From NCBI GenBank assembly GCA_035771165.1, contig JAWNZC010000003.1, forward strand, positions 983,501-1,047,500: 64,000 bases of DNA, in the 5' to 3' direction. Below the pieces are notes generated by a model. The model searched no databases. It saw only the letters and a program-made list of their open reading frames with translations, and was not told where the DNA came from. The stretch comes from Paragorgia papillata (taxonomy: Eukaryota > Cnidaria > Anthozoa > Scleralcyonacea > Coralliidae). A program made the position numbers and the translations under genes. Numbering within the stretch: the first letter of the stretch is position 1; each line of letters begins with the position of its first letter. Positions 56,648 to 64,000 of the stretch are shown in pieces.

Positions 56648-56752
56648 ATGGTGTCGAAACAAATGGTAGAAAGTTGGATAAATCATTGCAAATTAATTCG
56701 TGAATTACCAACGATAAAACCAGAAATGCTCAATTATTCTACTAGACGCTAA
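56648..56752 (+). CDS. Unknown short protein, family D copy 1
   Basis: ATG at 56648 in a frame open from about 56600. Text QMVESWINHCKLIRELPTIK. The stop TAA (56750-56752) overlaps the ATG of copy 2 (TAATG). Homologous to copy 2 by the (M/I)(V/I).SW.NH..LIRE pattern. Confidence 0.45.
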   Translation: MVSKQMVESWINHCKLIRELPTIKPEMLNYSTRR

Positions 56753-56931
56753 TGGAAGACATGCTAATGGAGTTTAAACGAAGGGCACAAATAATACAAA
56801 GTTGGAGAAACCATTCAGAATTAATTCGTGAATTTAAGGAAAAACAACAGCGAAAAGCTGACTATATGAAGTGCAGTGTGTGTGGGCAGAAACATTTGTA
56901 TAAAAGTAAATGGAAGAAAAAAGAAGATTGA
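56752..56931 (+). CDS. Unknown short protein, family D copy 2
   Basis: 59 codons from ATG (MEDMLMEFKRRAQIIQSW) to TGA. Shares SW.NH..LIRE with copy 1, then adds a CSVCGQKHLYKSKW tail, a possible half zinc knuckle. Overlapping stop-start with copy 1 suggests coupled expression or a split longer gene. Confidence 0.5.
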   Translation: MEDMLMEFKRRAQIIQSWRNHSELIREFKEKQQRKADYMKCSVCGQKHLYKSKWKKKED

Positions 56932-57128
56932 ACTAACAGTTTTTTAATTAATTACAATTCATAATGTGATACAATGTAAATTTTTTTACATATATTAACA
57001 ATAAAATGAAAAGGAAATGGAAAGTTCTAAATAAAAAAAAAATTTATAGTTTTTTAACGAAATTGTATTCATCTAGTTTCTAAAAAAAAAATTATTTTTT
57101 AAAAAATTTTACCAGATCTTCTGCAGTA

Positions 57129-57725
57129 CTATCCCATACTAATATGTTTGGCGATATATCTTCGATCTCTATGGTTGTCCAGGAAGGTTTTTCCTTTTTT
57201 AAAAAAATTAAAGACGTGTAAATCCCTTTTTGTTTTTTTTAATGCATTAATGTCAACGTAAAAACGAACAAATTCACTACGTACTTCGGGGTGAACTTCA
57301 TAAACAATAGATAGAAACGTGTTAACCGTAATCGACGTATTCCACACATTGCACCACATCAATTTACTCTCGAAGTCATCGGTTGTAATTTTTCTTTTTG
57401 TATCTGCCTTTTTTGCAATATTGTATTTCTCTGTTCGGGCTTTTTTTGATGTTTCATTCTCATCGGACGGAAAGAACCCCGCGTAATCAATAATGAAACT
57501 GAATTCTCCTTCAGTATCTTTTGGCCAAGTACGCATGAATTTCAGCAATCTGTTGATAAATCCCAGTTTTCCATTTAGTAGAGCGAACGGTTCTTTCTTT
57601 AGTAGGGCTTCATTTTTTCTCAAATAACCTTCCCATGCCTTTTTACTTATCACGCGCATCATTACGTTATGTTCTTGATCAACAATATCAAATCTCAACT
57701 CATTATCGATAGTTGTTTTAGCCAT
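57129..57725 (-). CDS. Unknown 198-residue protein on the opposite strand
   Basis: Clean frame from ATG at 57725 (MAKTTIDNELRFDIVDQE) to 57129. Mixed alpha/beta-looking text: AWEGYLRKNEALLKKEPFAL, SFIIDYAGFFPSDEN, KLMWCNVWNTSITVNTFLSI. Not AT-skewed to polylysine like its neighbours. It shares an intergenic region of about 95 bp with the divergent gene at 57821, a possible two-way promoter with TATATATATA at 57764-57773. Function unknown. Confidence 0.65.
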   Translation of the reverse strand: MAKTTIDNELRFDIVDQEHNVMMRVISKKAWEGYLRKNEALLKKEPFALLNGKLGFINRLLKFMRTWPKDTEGEFSFIIDYAGFFPSDENETSKKARTEKYNIAKKADTKRKITTDDFESKLMWCNVWNTSITVNTFLSIVYEVHPEVRSEFVRFYVDINALKKTKRDLHVFNFFKKGKTFLDNHRDRRYIAKHISMG

Positions 57726-57820
57726 TTTTATTTTTGGGTACTGATTTTTTATTAAAGCTCTCTATATATATAGTATTTTTTTGTTCCAAATATGGTGTTT
57801 TTTTTATTTAAAAAAAAAAA

Positions 57821-59088
57821 ATGTATTTAAAGAAAGATTTCAACAAAAATTTTTTAATAACAATGAACACATGTAAAGGAAACATTTCGAAGGAGGACAA
57901 AATAAAAATAAGAAATGGTTTAATTATAAAAACTGTTTTGATTAATGTATATGGGGTGCAGAGATTTAATCATGGAGCAATTGGTCTTTTGTATTGGATG
58001 TTTGGTTTATTAAATTATTATAAAGGGAATTGTATCTATTCTATTGAAAGGGAAAATAAACAAGAAAATGATGATAATGATTGGGTACCTGAATTATTTT
58101 TATACAATGGTGTTGTTTATGAAAAAGAAGAAGAAGAAAAAGAAGAAGAATGGTTATTCCCTTATATAGTTATACGTGCGGGAACTATGGATTTTATGTT
58201 ACCGTATATAATCGGAAAGGAACAATGCGGTATAGTTTATTCTGAACAATCATATGAAAGAAAAATTATGTTACAATTTAACTCAGATTATTGTTGTTCT
58301 GTATTACCTTTAAATAATAAAATTAAATATTATTTTAGGATTAAGCCTTCAAATTATATGCAGAATGATGATTTTCATTTAATTGGAAGTATAAATAACG
58401 TAACAGATGAAATGTATGCTCCTGTAGCGGGGAAAAAAACCTCGCTTTTTTCCTACATAAATGCAACGTATGGGAATGCATTTTTATCGATAAGTTTTTT
58501 TATATATTCAATTTCCCCATATCTTTTTTATCATTGTTGGGCTTATGACGCAAATGATATATTTCTATATGATGATTTAAACGATACTTTTTGGATTAAT
58601 ACTGATTTAATTTATAATTTAGCAGTGATTTTCTCAATGTTTTGCGATAAACATAATCCAAACGGTGTATTAGCAAGCGATATTAGTGCTAGATATAATA
58701 TGGATTTATTAGATAGTTATATCTACGAATATTTACAATGCGATCTTAATTCTGGTTTTAGTGTCGAAAATGCTTTTGTATATAGAACAAATGATGTATG
58801 TAGATTCAAAAATTGTAGACAAGAAGTAAATTATCTAAGAAATTGTAATTACTCGTTGTCTAAACTAAATAATAAAAAAAAAATGGAAAAAATTAAACAA
58901 ATAATTCCAATACCGACATTATGTAATAGTTTGTTTAGTCATCAAAAAACTATTTTAAGTACGAAAAAAAAAATTGTTTTGTAGAAATAATTAATGAAGA
59001 ACTAACAGACATTAGAATTAGATTTGTAGAGTACATATATTTGAATACAAGTATATTGGATGATTTAGATTTGAACAGCACTCTGTGA
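57821..59088 (+). CDS. Unknown large protein (about 387 residues plus a shifted tail)
   Basis: ATG at 57821; open to TAG at 58984. Text includes VYGVQRFNHGAIGLLYWMFG, an acidic EEEEKEEEWLFPYIVIR, IKYYFRIKPSNYMQND, SISFFIYSISPYLFYHCWAY. There are possible membrane or buried beta segments but no clear signal peptide. In the next frame, after the A run at 58963-58972, VEIINEELTDIRIRFVEYIY runs to 59088, so the true end is probably 59088. Not recognised. Size and position between the duplicated small genes and integrase make it a candidate accessory virion or host-interaction gene, which is a guess. Confidence 0.6.
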
Positions 59089-59127
59089 ATGTGAAAAAAA
59101 ATGATAATTTTTTTTTATTACATTTTT

Positions 59128-59265
59128 ATGCAATTTCCTATTTCTCAACGATTTTTTAAAGAATGTATAAATTTTTTATGTAAAAATAATAATTTTTCAG
59201 AAAAATATATTGTTGAATGTGTAAATTTTTATAATGATTCTTTAACCTTATATGGTTTAAAATAA
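59128..59265 (+). CDS. Small unknown protein (45 residues)
   Basis: ATG at 59128 to TAA at 59265: MQFPISQRFFKECINFLCKN then VECVNFYNDSLTLYG. Three Cys; helical. Could be a real small gene or a fragment. Confidence 0.3.
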   Translation: MQFPISQRFFKECINFLCKNNNFSEKYIVECVNFYNDSLTLYGLK

Positions 59266-59270
59266 TTTGT

Positions 59271-59462
59271 TTGTTTTACAAAAAAAATGCTATATATGTA
59301 AGTTGTTTTTTGGGTAAACTTCACATTCGCTTTGGTTATTCGGTGAAAGATGGAACTGTATTTGAGAGAATACACGCAATACGAACATTCGTTAGTAAAG
59401 TATCCCGATTTATCACAAAAAATCGTGGCATTGAAAAAAAAAATATGATAAAGCGGTACTAG
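59271..59462 (+). pseudogene. Fragment with unknown coding text
   Basis: Open frame without an ATG: AIYVSCFLGKLHIRFGYSV, RIHAIRTFVSKVSRFITK, ending in a basic tail at 59462. It may be a broken gene start preceding 59517. Confidence 0.25.
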
Positions 59463-59516
59463 CTAAAGCCTACCCAAACCAGTAAGCAATGTTTGAAATT
59501 TTTGGTCAACAGCGAA

Positions 59517-59954
59517 ATGGAATTGGATATGGATATCATTCCAGAATTGATTAATGCCCTCAACAACACAAACGCAACAAGTGATTGGTCATCTCAAACA
59601 TTTGTGGTTGTTTCTGAATATATGAATTACAAGAAAGATATTATGCGTCTCGTGTTGCGCAATAATGATTTTGGTTCGGGTGAACTTGTTGTTCAAAAGA
59701 AAGCAATTATTCTTCCCGAGGAAGATTTAAAGTTCGATGAAGAAGAAGACGATAATGCTGATATAACCTACAACGAATTCACTACGCCGGGACTAGCCAA
59801 ATGGGAAGATCAATGGGGAAATTTTTCGTTTAAGAAAAACTATAATTTGGGTGAAATTGCAAAACAGTTGGGGAATTTTTATCATGCTGTGAAAGGAACA
59901 ACTAAAAAAATAAAACTGAAACAAGTGTGGAAAAGAAGAAGAAGAAGCAGTTAG
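59517..59954 (+). CDS. Unknown acidic-basic protein (about 145 residues)
   Basis: ATG at 59517 (MELDMDIIPELINALNNT) is preferred over the in-frame TTG at 59493. Text TFVVVSEYMNYKKDIMRLVL, VVQKKAIILPEEDLKFDEEE, YNLGEIAKQLGNFYHAVKG; a basic RRRR end. The C-terminus lies beside an A run and may be shifted. Codon use here is less A-rich than in neighbours. No family. Confidence 0.5.
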   Translation: MELDMDIIPELINALNNTNATSDWSSQTFVVVSEYMNYKKDIMRLVLRNNDFGSGELVVQKKAIILPEEDLKFDEEEDDNADITYNEFTTPGLAKWEDQWGNFSFKKNYNLGEIAKQLGNFYHAVKGTTKKIKLKQVWKRRRRSS

Positions 59955-60009
59955 AAATTGAAACATTGAATTCCACAACCGTTGAGTGTGAGTTAGATTT
60001 TAATAAAAA

Positions 60010-60219
60010 TGAAAAAGGGAAAAAAAAAAAATAAATGACGCAGCTTTAGTTGAGTTATTATATTATTTTAGTTCGGGTAAATTAAGTTTAGAAGATTGTA
60101 TTTGTCATTACAATGATAATATAAATGCAGGTTTAAAAGATGAAAATAAATTTGATTTTGTTAGTATGTTAATTTCTGGTGAAGTGGAGGAAATTAGAGA
60201 GTTAATTGAGAAAATATAA
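60010..60219 (+). pseudogene. Small protein gene broken in an A run
   Basis: ATG at 60010 starts a Lys-rich opening that stops after the run of A at 60020-60030; the next frame holds DAALVELLYYFSSGKLSLED, CHYNDNINAGLK and EVEEIRELIEKI to TAA. Function unknown. Confidence 0.35.
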
Positions 60220-60251
60220 TATTTTTTTTTTGTTGTAGAAAAAACAAAAAA

Positions 60252-61149
60252 ATGAGGAGAAAAAAAGAGACAGTTTTCAGAAGAATTCATAAGAAAAGCT
60301 GCAAGATTATTGAAAGGAGAAACATTAGAAAAAGAACATTTAGAGAAATATAAACAACATAGAAGTATTAAAAAAAAATATAAACGCTTAAATATTAATA
60401 ATGTAAGTGAAAAAAATGAACAATGGTGTATTGATTTAGCAGAAAATAAAGATTTATCAAGACATAATAAACAATTTCGTTATTGGTTGGTTTGTATTGA
60501 TGTTTATTCAAGATATGTATGGGTTGAACTTTTAAAGAAAAAAACTGCAAAAAATACAGCAAATAAATTTGAAAATATTTTGAAAAAAGAAGATCCACCT
60601 ACAAAAATACAATGTGATGAGGGTACAGAATTTCAATTAATTCGTAAAGAATTGAGTAAAAAATATGGATTTTCTGTTTTTCACACTTACAATCGTGAAA
60701 TTAAAGCATCACATGTTGAGAGAGTAATTCAAACTTTAAAAAAAATGGTAAGACGTGTTTTAACATTAACTGGAGAATTTGATTATCATAGTTATTTACA
60801 CATAATCGTTGAAAGATACAATAAATCACCGCATTCAAGTTTGAATGGCTCTACACCGCATGATGTATATCGTGGAAACAAAAAAATAAATAAATAAATA
60901 AATATAATGCTACGTCAAATGATATCACCTATCACTTTCACAAAGAATGTCCTAAAAGAAGGAACTGTTGTACGAATTGTTGCTGCAATAAACAAAATTT
61001 TTTTAAAAAGTAGTTTACGTGGTTGGACTGATGAAAAATTTAAAATAAATAAAGTATTTGTTACCGATCCAATTACGTACGAATTAAAAGATTTTAATAA
61101 CGAAAAAATAACTGGAATATTTTATTTGGAAGAATTACAGAAAATATGA
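60252..61149 (+). pseudogene. Polinton-type integrase with two breaks
   Basis: Retroviral-fold DDE integrase of the Polinton/Maverick type (F54H12.3-like), which joins element ends to host DNA. ATG at 60252 gives a short basic start; a 1-nt slip in the A run 60261-60266 leads into the main frame. Catalytic core: D in QWCIDLAEN (60421-60447), D in IQCDEGTEF (60607-60635), E in SHVERVIQTLK (60709-60741). YNKSPHSSLNGSTP follows at 60820-60855. A TAA at 60895-60897 in an AAAT tetranucleotide repeat cuts off the C-terminal domain, which stays in the same frame to TGA at 61149 (LRGWTDEKFKINKVFVTDP, FYLEELQKI). The tail is the usual SH3/chromo-like end of these integrases. Confidence 0.88.
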
Positions 61150-62083
61150 ATTTACAAATTTTAAGCAATACTGTGAAAGAAGGAAGAACTAATTACACAA
61201 ATGACTTTGAGATGAAATTATTTAATCCTATCAATGGATTAAATCAAGAAGTATTTTTTGAAGTTACATCCATTTCTTACCCTTCGACAACAAAAAACAT
61301 AGCCAATGATGAATGTTGGTTTGCGTTAGATATACAATACTGTAATTTTAGACGGCTTGAGCCAATGGGTTTTTATAAAGATTGTTCTTTACAATTATTA
61401 TTGGATAAAAATATCATTGAACAAGGATTTTATAGTTTAGAAAAATTAATAAATTATATAAATAATTGTGTAAATGAATATGATATTTTTTTTTTACTCG
61501 ATAATAATGGTAAAATAAAAATAACAGCAAATATATACATTGAATATTGGCTAAAACAGATATATGATAATGCAATAGAAAGTGATGATGGTACACCAAT
61601 TGAAATTTTTCATTTATCAAAAGCGTCAATAAATAAAGAAAATCAAAAAAAAATTTTTTTATAGATATTAATTTGAAATTTTCTAAAAATTTAGCATTTA
61701 TATTAGGGTTTTCGGATACAACGATTAATTTTAATCAAAATACAGATCAAAAGAAACTTGATAGTACGCAACATACAGTTATTGCAAATTATTTAGCCGA
61801 TATTTCTGATGGATTGGATAAAATATTTGTTTATTGTGAAGAATTAGAAAGAAGTTTTATTGGTGATACGTCATCACAATTATTAACTACAATTCCAATT
61901 CGTTGGAGTGAGCAAGGAAAGGGAAATGGTGAATTAATCGTTTATTCACCACCCTCAGTTAAAAGAAAATTTAAAAAAATGAAAATAAATTCATTGCATA
62001 TAATATTAAAAGACAGCGTGGGAAAAAAAATTCCATTTGATTCAGGAACTGTTAGTATTGAAGGATTAATTCATAATGCTTAA
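61146..62083 (+). pseudogene. Penton/minor-capsid-like candidate, one frameshift
   Basis: ATG at 61146 overlaps the integrase stop (ATGA). First part, to 61664: NYTNDFEMKLFNPINGLNQE, VFFEVTSISYPSTTKN. The frame changes at the A/T runs 61648-61661. Second part, to 62083: FSKNLAFILGFSDTTI, ISDGLDKIFVYCEELERSFI, then VKRKFKKMKINSLHIILKDS and PFDSGTVSIEGLI. This pattern (membrane-free beta-rich text, LGF, YVYC-like, I.I.(L)(K)D..G..(I/V)PF..G) matches a protein encoded by many metazoan Polinton-like elements next to the capsid genes. I take it as the penton or minor capsid protein, with moderate confidence. Confidence 0.55.
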
Positions 62084-62582
62084 GGTAAAATTGAAAGAGA
62101 GAGGTGGAATTTTATGTATTGAAAAATATGAATTTACGCATTCTTTTTTAAAACCAGAATCGTATAACAATAATAACGTGTTATGGAATTTAAATTTTAT
62201 TGAATGTAAAGGAATAAAAGGAAATTTTCGTTTATTATTTTCAAGAAAAATTGATTTTTCAGGATTTAAAAAAAATTTAGAAGAAAAAAACCCAAAAAAT
62301 TTAAAAATTGTAAATACAAAGGATTCTCATTTAACACGTACAAACAACCCTGACGCTTCTAGCCAATTTTTTTTATTTGCAAAACGTTTATTATTATTTG
62401 TTAATGAAAAAGATTTTTATGGAATGAATAATAATAATAAAAGAAAATTACCTTTTTTTTTATTATTGAATTTAAAAGATGCTAAAGAAAAAATTCAGTT
62501 TTTTATTGCATACGAAAATGATTACAATTTAAAAAATGAAGAAATTACATTTTATTTAAGTTTATATGAAGATGAAATCTGA
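62076..62582 (+). CDS. Unknown protein (168 residues)
   Basis: ATG at 62076 overlaps the end of the previous gene by 8 bases. Text CIEKYEFTHSFLKPESYNNN, FRLLFSRKIDFSGFKKNL, FFLFAKRLLLFVNEKDFYG, FFIAYENDYNLKNEEITFYL. Probably beta-rich. Its place among virion genes suggests a minor structural protein; no homology is recognised. Confidence 0.6.
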   Translation: MLKVKLKERGGILCIEKYEFTHSFLKPESYNNNNVLWNLNFIECKGIKGNFRLLFSRKIDFSGFKKNLEEKNPKNLKIVNTKDSHLTRTNNPDASSQFFLFAKRLLLFVNEKDFYGMNNNNKRKLPFFLLLNLKDAKEKIQFFIAYENDYNLKNEEITFYLSLYEDEI

Positions 62583-62633
62583 ACATTACGTTTTTTGAAT
62601 TGGTAAAAGAATGATCTGAATTGTCTGAAAAAA

Positions 62634-62870
62634 ATGGATAAATTAATGGGTGAAAAAACTAGAAAATTAACTGGAAAATTAACTGAAAGGGATTATGTTG
62701 AATTAATGAATGGTACAAGAAATGGTGGAGAATATCAAGCAGGACATTTTATAATTTCAAAAAGCAGTTTAACTAAAGAAGAAATTTTATTGAATGGTCA
62801 TGTGGGTTTACCAAAAAATATGTCTGAAGATCACGATAAAAAATTAATAAAAACCAAAAAAAGAAAATGA
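62634..62870 (+). CDS. Unknown small basic protein (78 residues)
   Basis: ATG at 62634 to TGA: MDKLMGEKTRKLTGKLTERD, GGEYQAGHFIISKSSLTK, and a Lys-rich end. No family. It lies between the beta-rich protein and the pX-like peptide gene. Confidence 0.5.
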   Translation: MDKLMGEKTRKLTGKLTERDYVELMNGTRNGGEYQAGHFIISKSSLTKEEILLNGHVGLPKNMSEDHDKKLIKTKKRK

Positions 62871-63033
62871 ACAAAAACACCGATTGATCCAGCGCTCTTA
62901 CGTTTAACACGCTAAAAAAAAGTGTATTTATTTACAAAAAATAATGTTTTGTAATCATTTAAAATAAACATTTTTTATAAAAAAATCATTACTTGTTTGT
63001 TTCTCGTTGTTGTTTTAACTAAAGAAAAAAAAA

Positions 63034-63171
63034 ATGGGTAAAAAAGGAAGAAGAAGAATAAGAAGAAGAAAAGTACAAAAAGGAGGTGCTTTTGGAGCAG
63101 CTTTAGCACTTCGAATGTTTCTTCCTCAGCTATTAAGCACTACAGGAAAAATTTTAAAAATTAATGTTTAA
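63034..63171 (+). CDS. Basic pX/mu-like core peptide (45 residues)
   Basis: ATG at 63034 to TAA at 63169-63171. N-terminus MGKKGRRRIRRRKVQKGG is extremely basic, followed by an amphipathic/hydrophobic AFGAALALRMFLPQLL. A basic head, a GG-A/F junction and a hydrophobic tail are the layout of adenovirus pX (mu) and its adintovirus/Polinton counterparts, where the GG site is cut by the viral protease. The role would be DNA condensation in the virion. The match is by layout, not alignment. Confidence 0.65.
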   Translation: MGKKGRRRIRRRKVQKGGAFGAALALRMFLPQLLSTTGKILKINV

Positions 63172-64000
63172 AAAAATGGAAATAGATCCTTCAGAACAAG
63201 AGGTTGAACAACACGACACATTATTTAGTAAACCTCTAGAATTTTTTAAATCAAGCCCATATAATGATCTTTTTTTGGAAAAACGTTTAATTGAAATTTT
63301 TTCGAATCCAAAAGATAAATTTTCTGCGGTATATAGTTTCACTCACAATGGTAATAGTATTGGGTTAATGAGAACAAGTGATGCTGAATTATCAGCGGAT
63401 GTTAGTATTACTAACGATGCAGCGATGCAGGTGTATTATCAACTGCAAACGCAAGACTTGTTCCTCCGCCTCTTATTTTACGAACATTATGGAAAACAAA
63501 AGAATTAATGTTGAATGATTGTTTAGTTACACCTGCTGATAATTTTTCTTATTATGCTTCATATCTTAAATTTATAATACGCGAATCACCAACGCAATAT
63601 AAAGATTCCCCAGAGGTAAATTGTTGTTATCTCGATACAGCAGGTCAAATGGAAACCATGTTGGGAAACAATGTGGGAATGTTAAACAGGCATACACTTT
63701 TAAATGCTACTACAGCTCATTTAATTGATATTGTTGACTTACCCTGTTTCAGTGGTGATGGCGGTGAACAATTTCTTCCAAGTGCTTTTAAAGTTGAAAT
63801 AAGGTTATCAAGAGCTGATAATCGAGTCGTATGCAAACAAGAAGATCATCAGGCTGATTTACCCATAAATACTGGTAAAATTGGTTTGGAAAATTTTAAG
63901 TTGACAATTCCGTTTTTAAAACCAAAAGATCAATTAACAGACGCGTTAAATACGTCGTTTGTGACAAATCAAAAAGAAGCTAAATATTATTCTACTACAT
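63164..64000 (+). CDS. Major capsid protein (F54H12.2-like, double jelly-roll type), partial, one frame break
   Basis: ATG at 63164 overlaps the pX-like stop; ATG at 63176 just after it is equally likely. First frame, to 63508: LFSKPLEFFKSSPYNDLFLE, SIGLMRTSDAELSADVSITN. Between about 63415 and 63450 the protein text moves to the frame open from 63382 to the window end, with LVPPPLILRTLWKTK, NDCLVTPADNFSYYASYLKF, CCYLDTAGQMETMLGNNVGM, PSAFKVEIRLSRADNRVVC and LTIPFLKPKD. This L(V)TP..N..YYA(S/A)YL, (Y)LDTAG.M, (V)(E)(I)RL.R order is that of Polinton major capsid proteins. The gene runs off the window. Confidence 0.8.

Larger units (their letters stand above)
52585..64000. mobile_element. Polinton/Maverick- or adintovirus-like unit, left part (runs off the window)
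   Basis: Composition changes at about 52585 to very AT-rich, A-run-rich DNA with packed short genes, nearly all on +. Recognisable: a retroviral-type integrase, a penton-like candidate, a small basic pX-like peptide and a major capsid protein of the F54H12.2-like type. Polymerase B, ATPase and protease are not in the window; they should lie to the right if this is a Polinton. The left border cuts the YqaJ text at AAGTAG (52583-52588); Polinton ends usually begin AG, so 52584 or 52587 is a candidate end. The terminal repeat and 6-bp duplication cannot be checked without the right end. Confidence 0.8.

Noticed and set aside
61414..61629. Minus-strand open frame opposite the penton-like gene
   Set aside because: AT-rich shadow; the plus strand has family-like text.

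Overview
The window looks like intergenic and intronic DNA of an invertebrate animal: AT-rich, split genes with canonical GT/AG introns, many microsatellites, and gene families I associate with sponges, cnidarians or molluscs (Helentrons, DUF6589/RecQ transposons, Gmr1-like Ty3 elements, hAT relatives, Polinton-like elements). I cannot name the species. Almost everything is mobile DNA, nested several levels deep. No cellular gene looks intact; three host-like genes (1-1384, pieces between 23.4 and 49 kb, and a YqaJ-type gene at 49.9-52.6 kb) are broken or invaded.

Layout. 1-1.4 kb: end of a modular SAP/Tudor-like gene, then a 51-bp minisatellite. 2.7-13.2 kb: a decayed Helentron (zinc/DUF6570-like part, Helitron_like_N, PIF1 helicase, AP-type endonuclease) whose helicase is split by a 5.9-kb element with TTCCTATAGGAA palindromes. 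14.5-22.1 kb: a hAT-like transposase pseudogene whose intron holds a second, complete hAT element with an 8-bp target duplication. 23.4-27.5 kb: host-gene exons, a 277-bp satellite, hairpins and TA tracts. 27.5-48.2 kb: a 20.7-kb transposon with 110-bp inverted repeats and a 9-11-bp target duplication, carrying two convergent genes: a RecQ-type helicase (+) and a seven-exon DUF6589 transposase (-). Its first transposase intron contains a Ty3-like LTR element with integrase upstream of reverse transcriptase and identical LTRs. 49.9-52.6 kb: a YqaJ-type nuclease gene hit by a 1.4-kb deletion derivative of another RecQ-bearing transposon, then cut off by the next unit. 52.6-64 kb: a very AT-rich Polinton/adintovirus-like unit that runs off the window.

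How the parts fit. The 20.7-kb element and the 1.4-kb derivative share a design (about 110-bp terminal inverted repeats, 9-bp duplications, RecQ-type helicase) and fit the helicase-bearing Academ lineage. At both sites the interrupted reading frame continues exactly once one copy of the duplication is removed. The Polinton-like unit has a virion-type block (integrase, penton-like candidate, basic pX-like peptide, major capsid) on its right and, on its left, several families of short tandemly duplicated genes that I do not recognise. That left arm and the nested 20.7-kb transposon are the most novel parts.

Many frame breaks fall in A or T runs in unrelated elements, so some apparent pseudogenes may be assembly errors in homopolymers.
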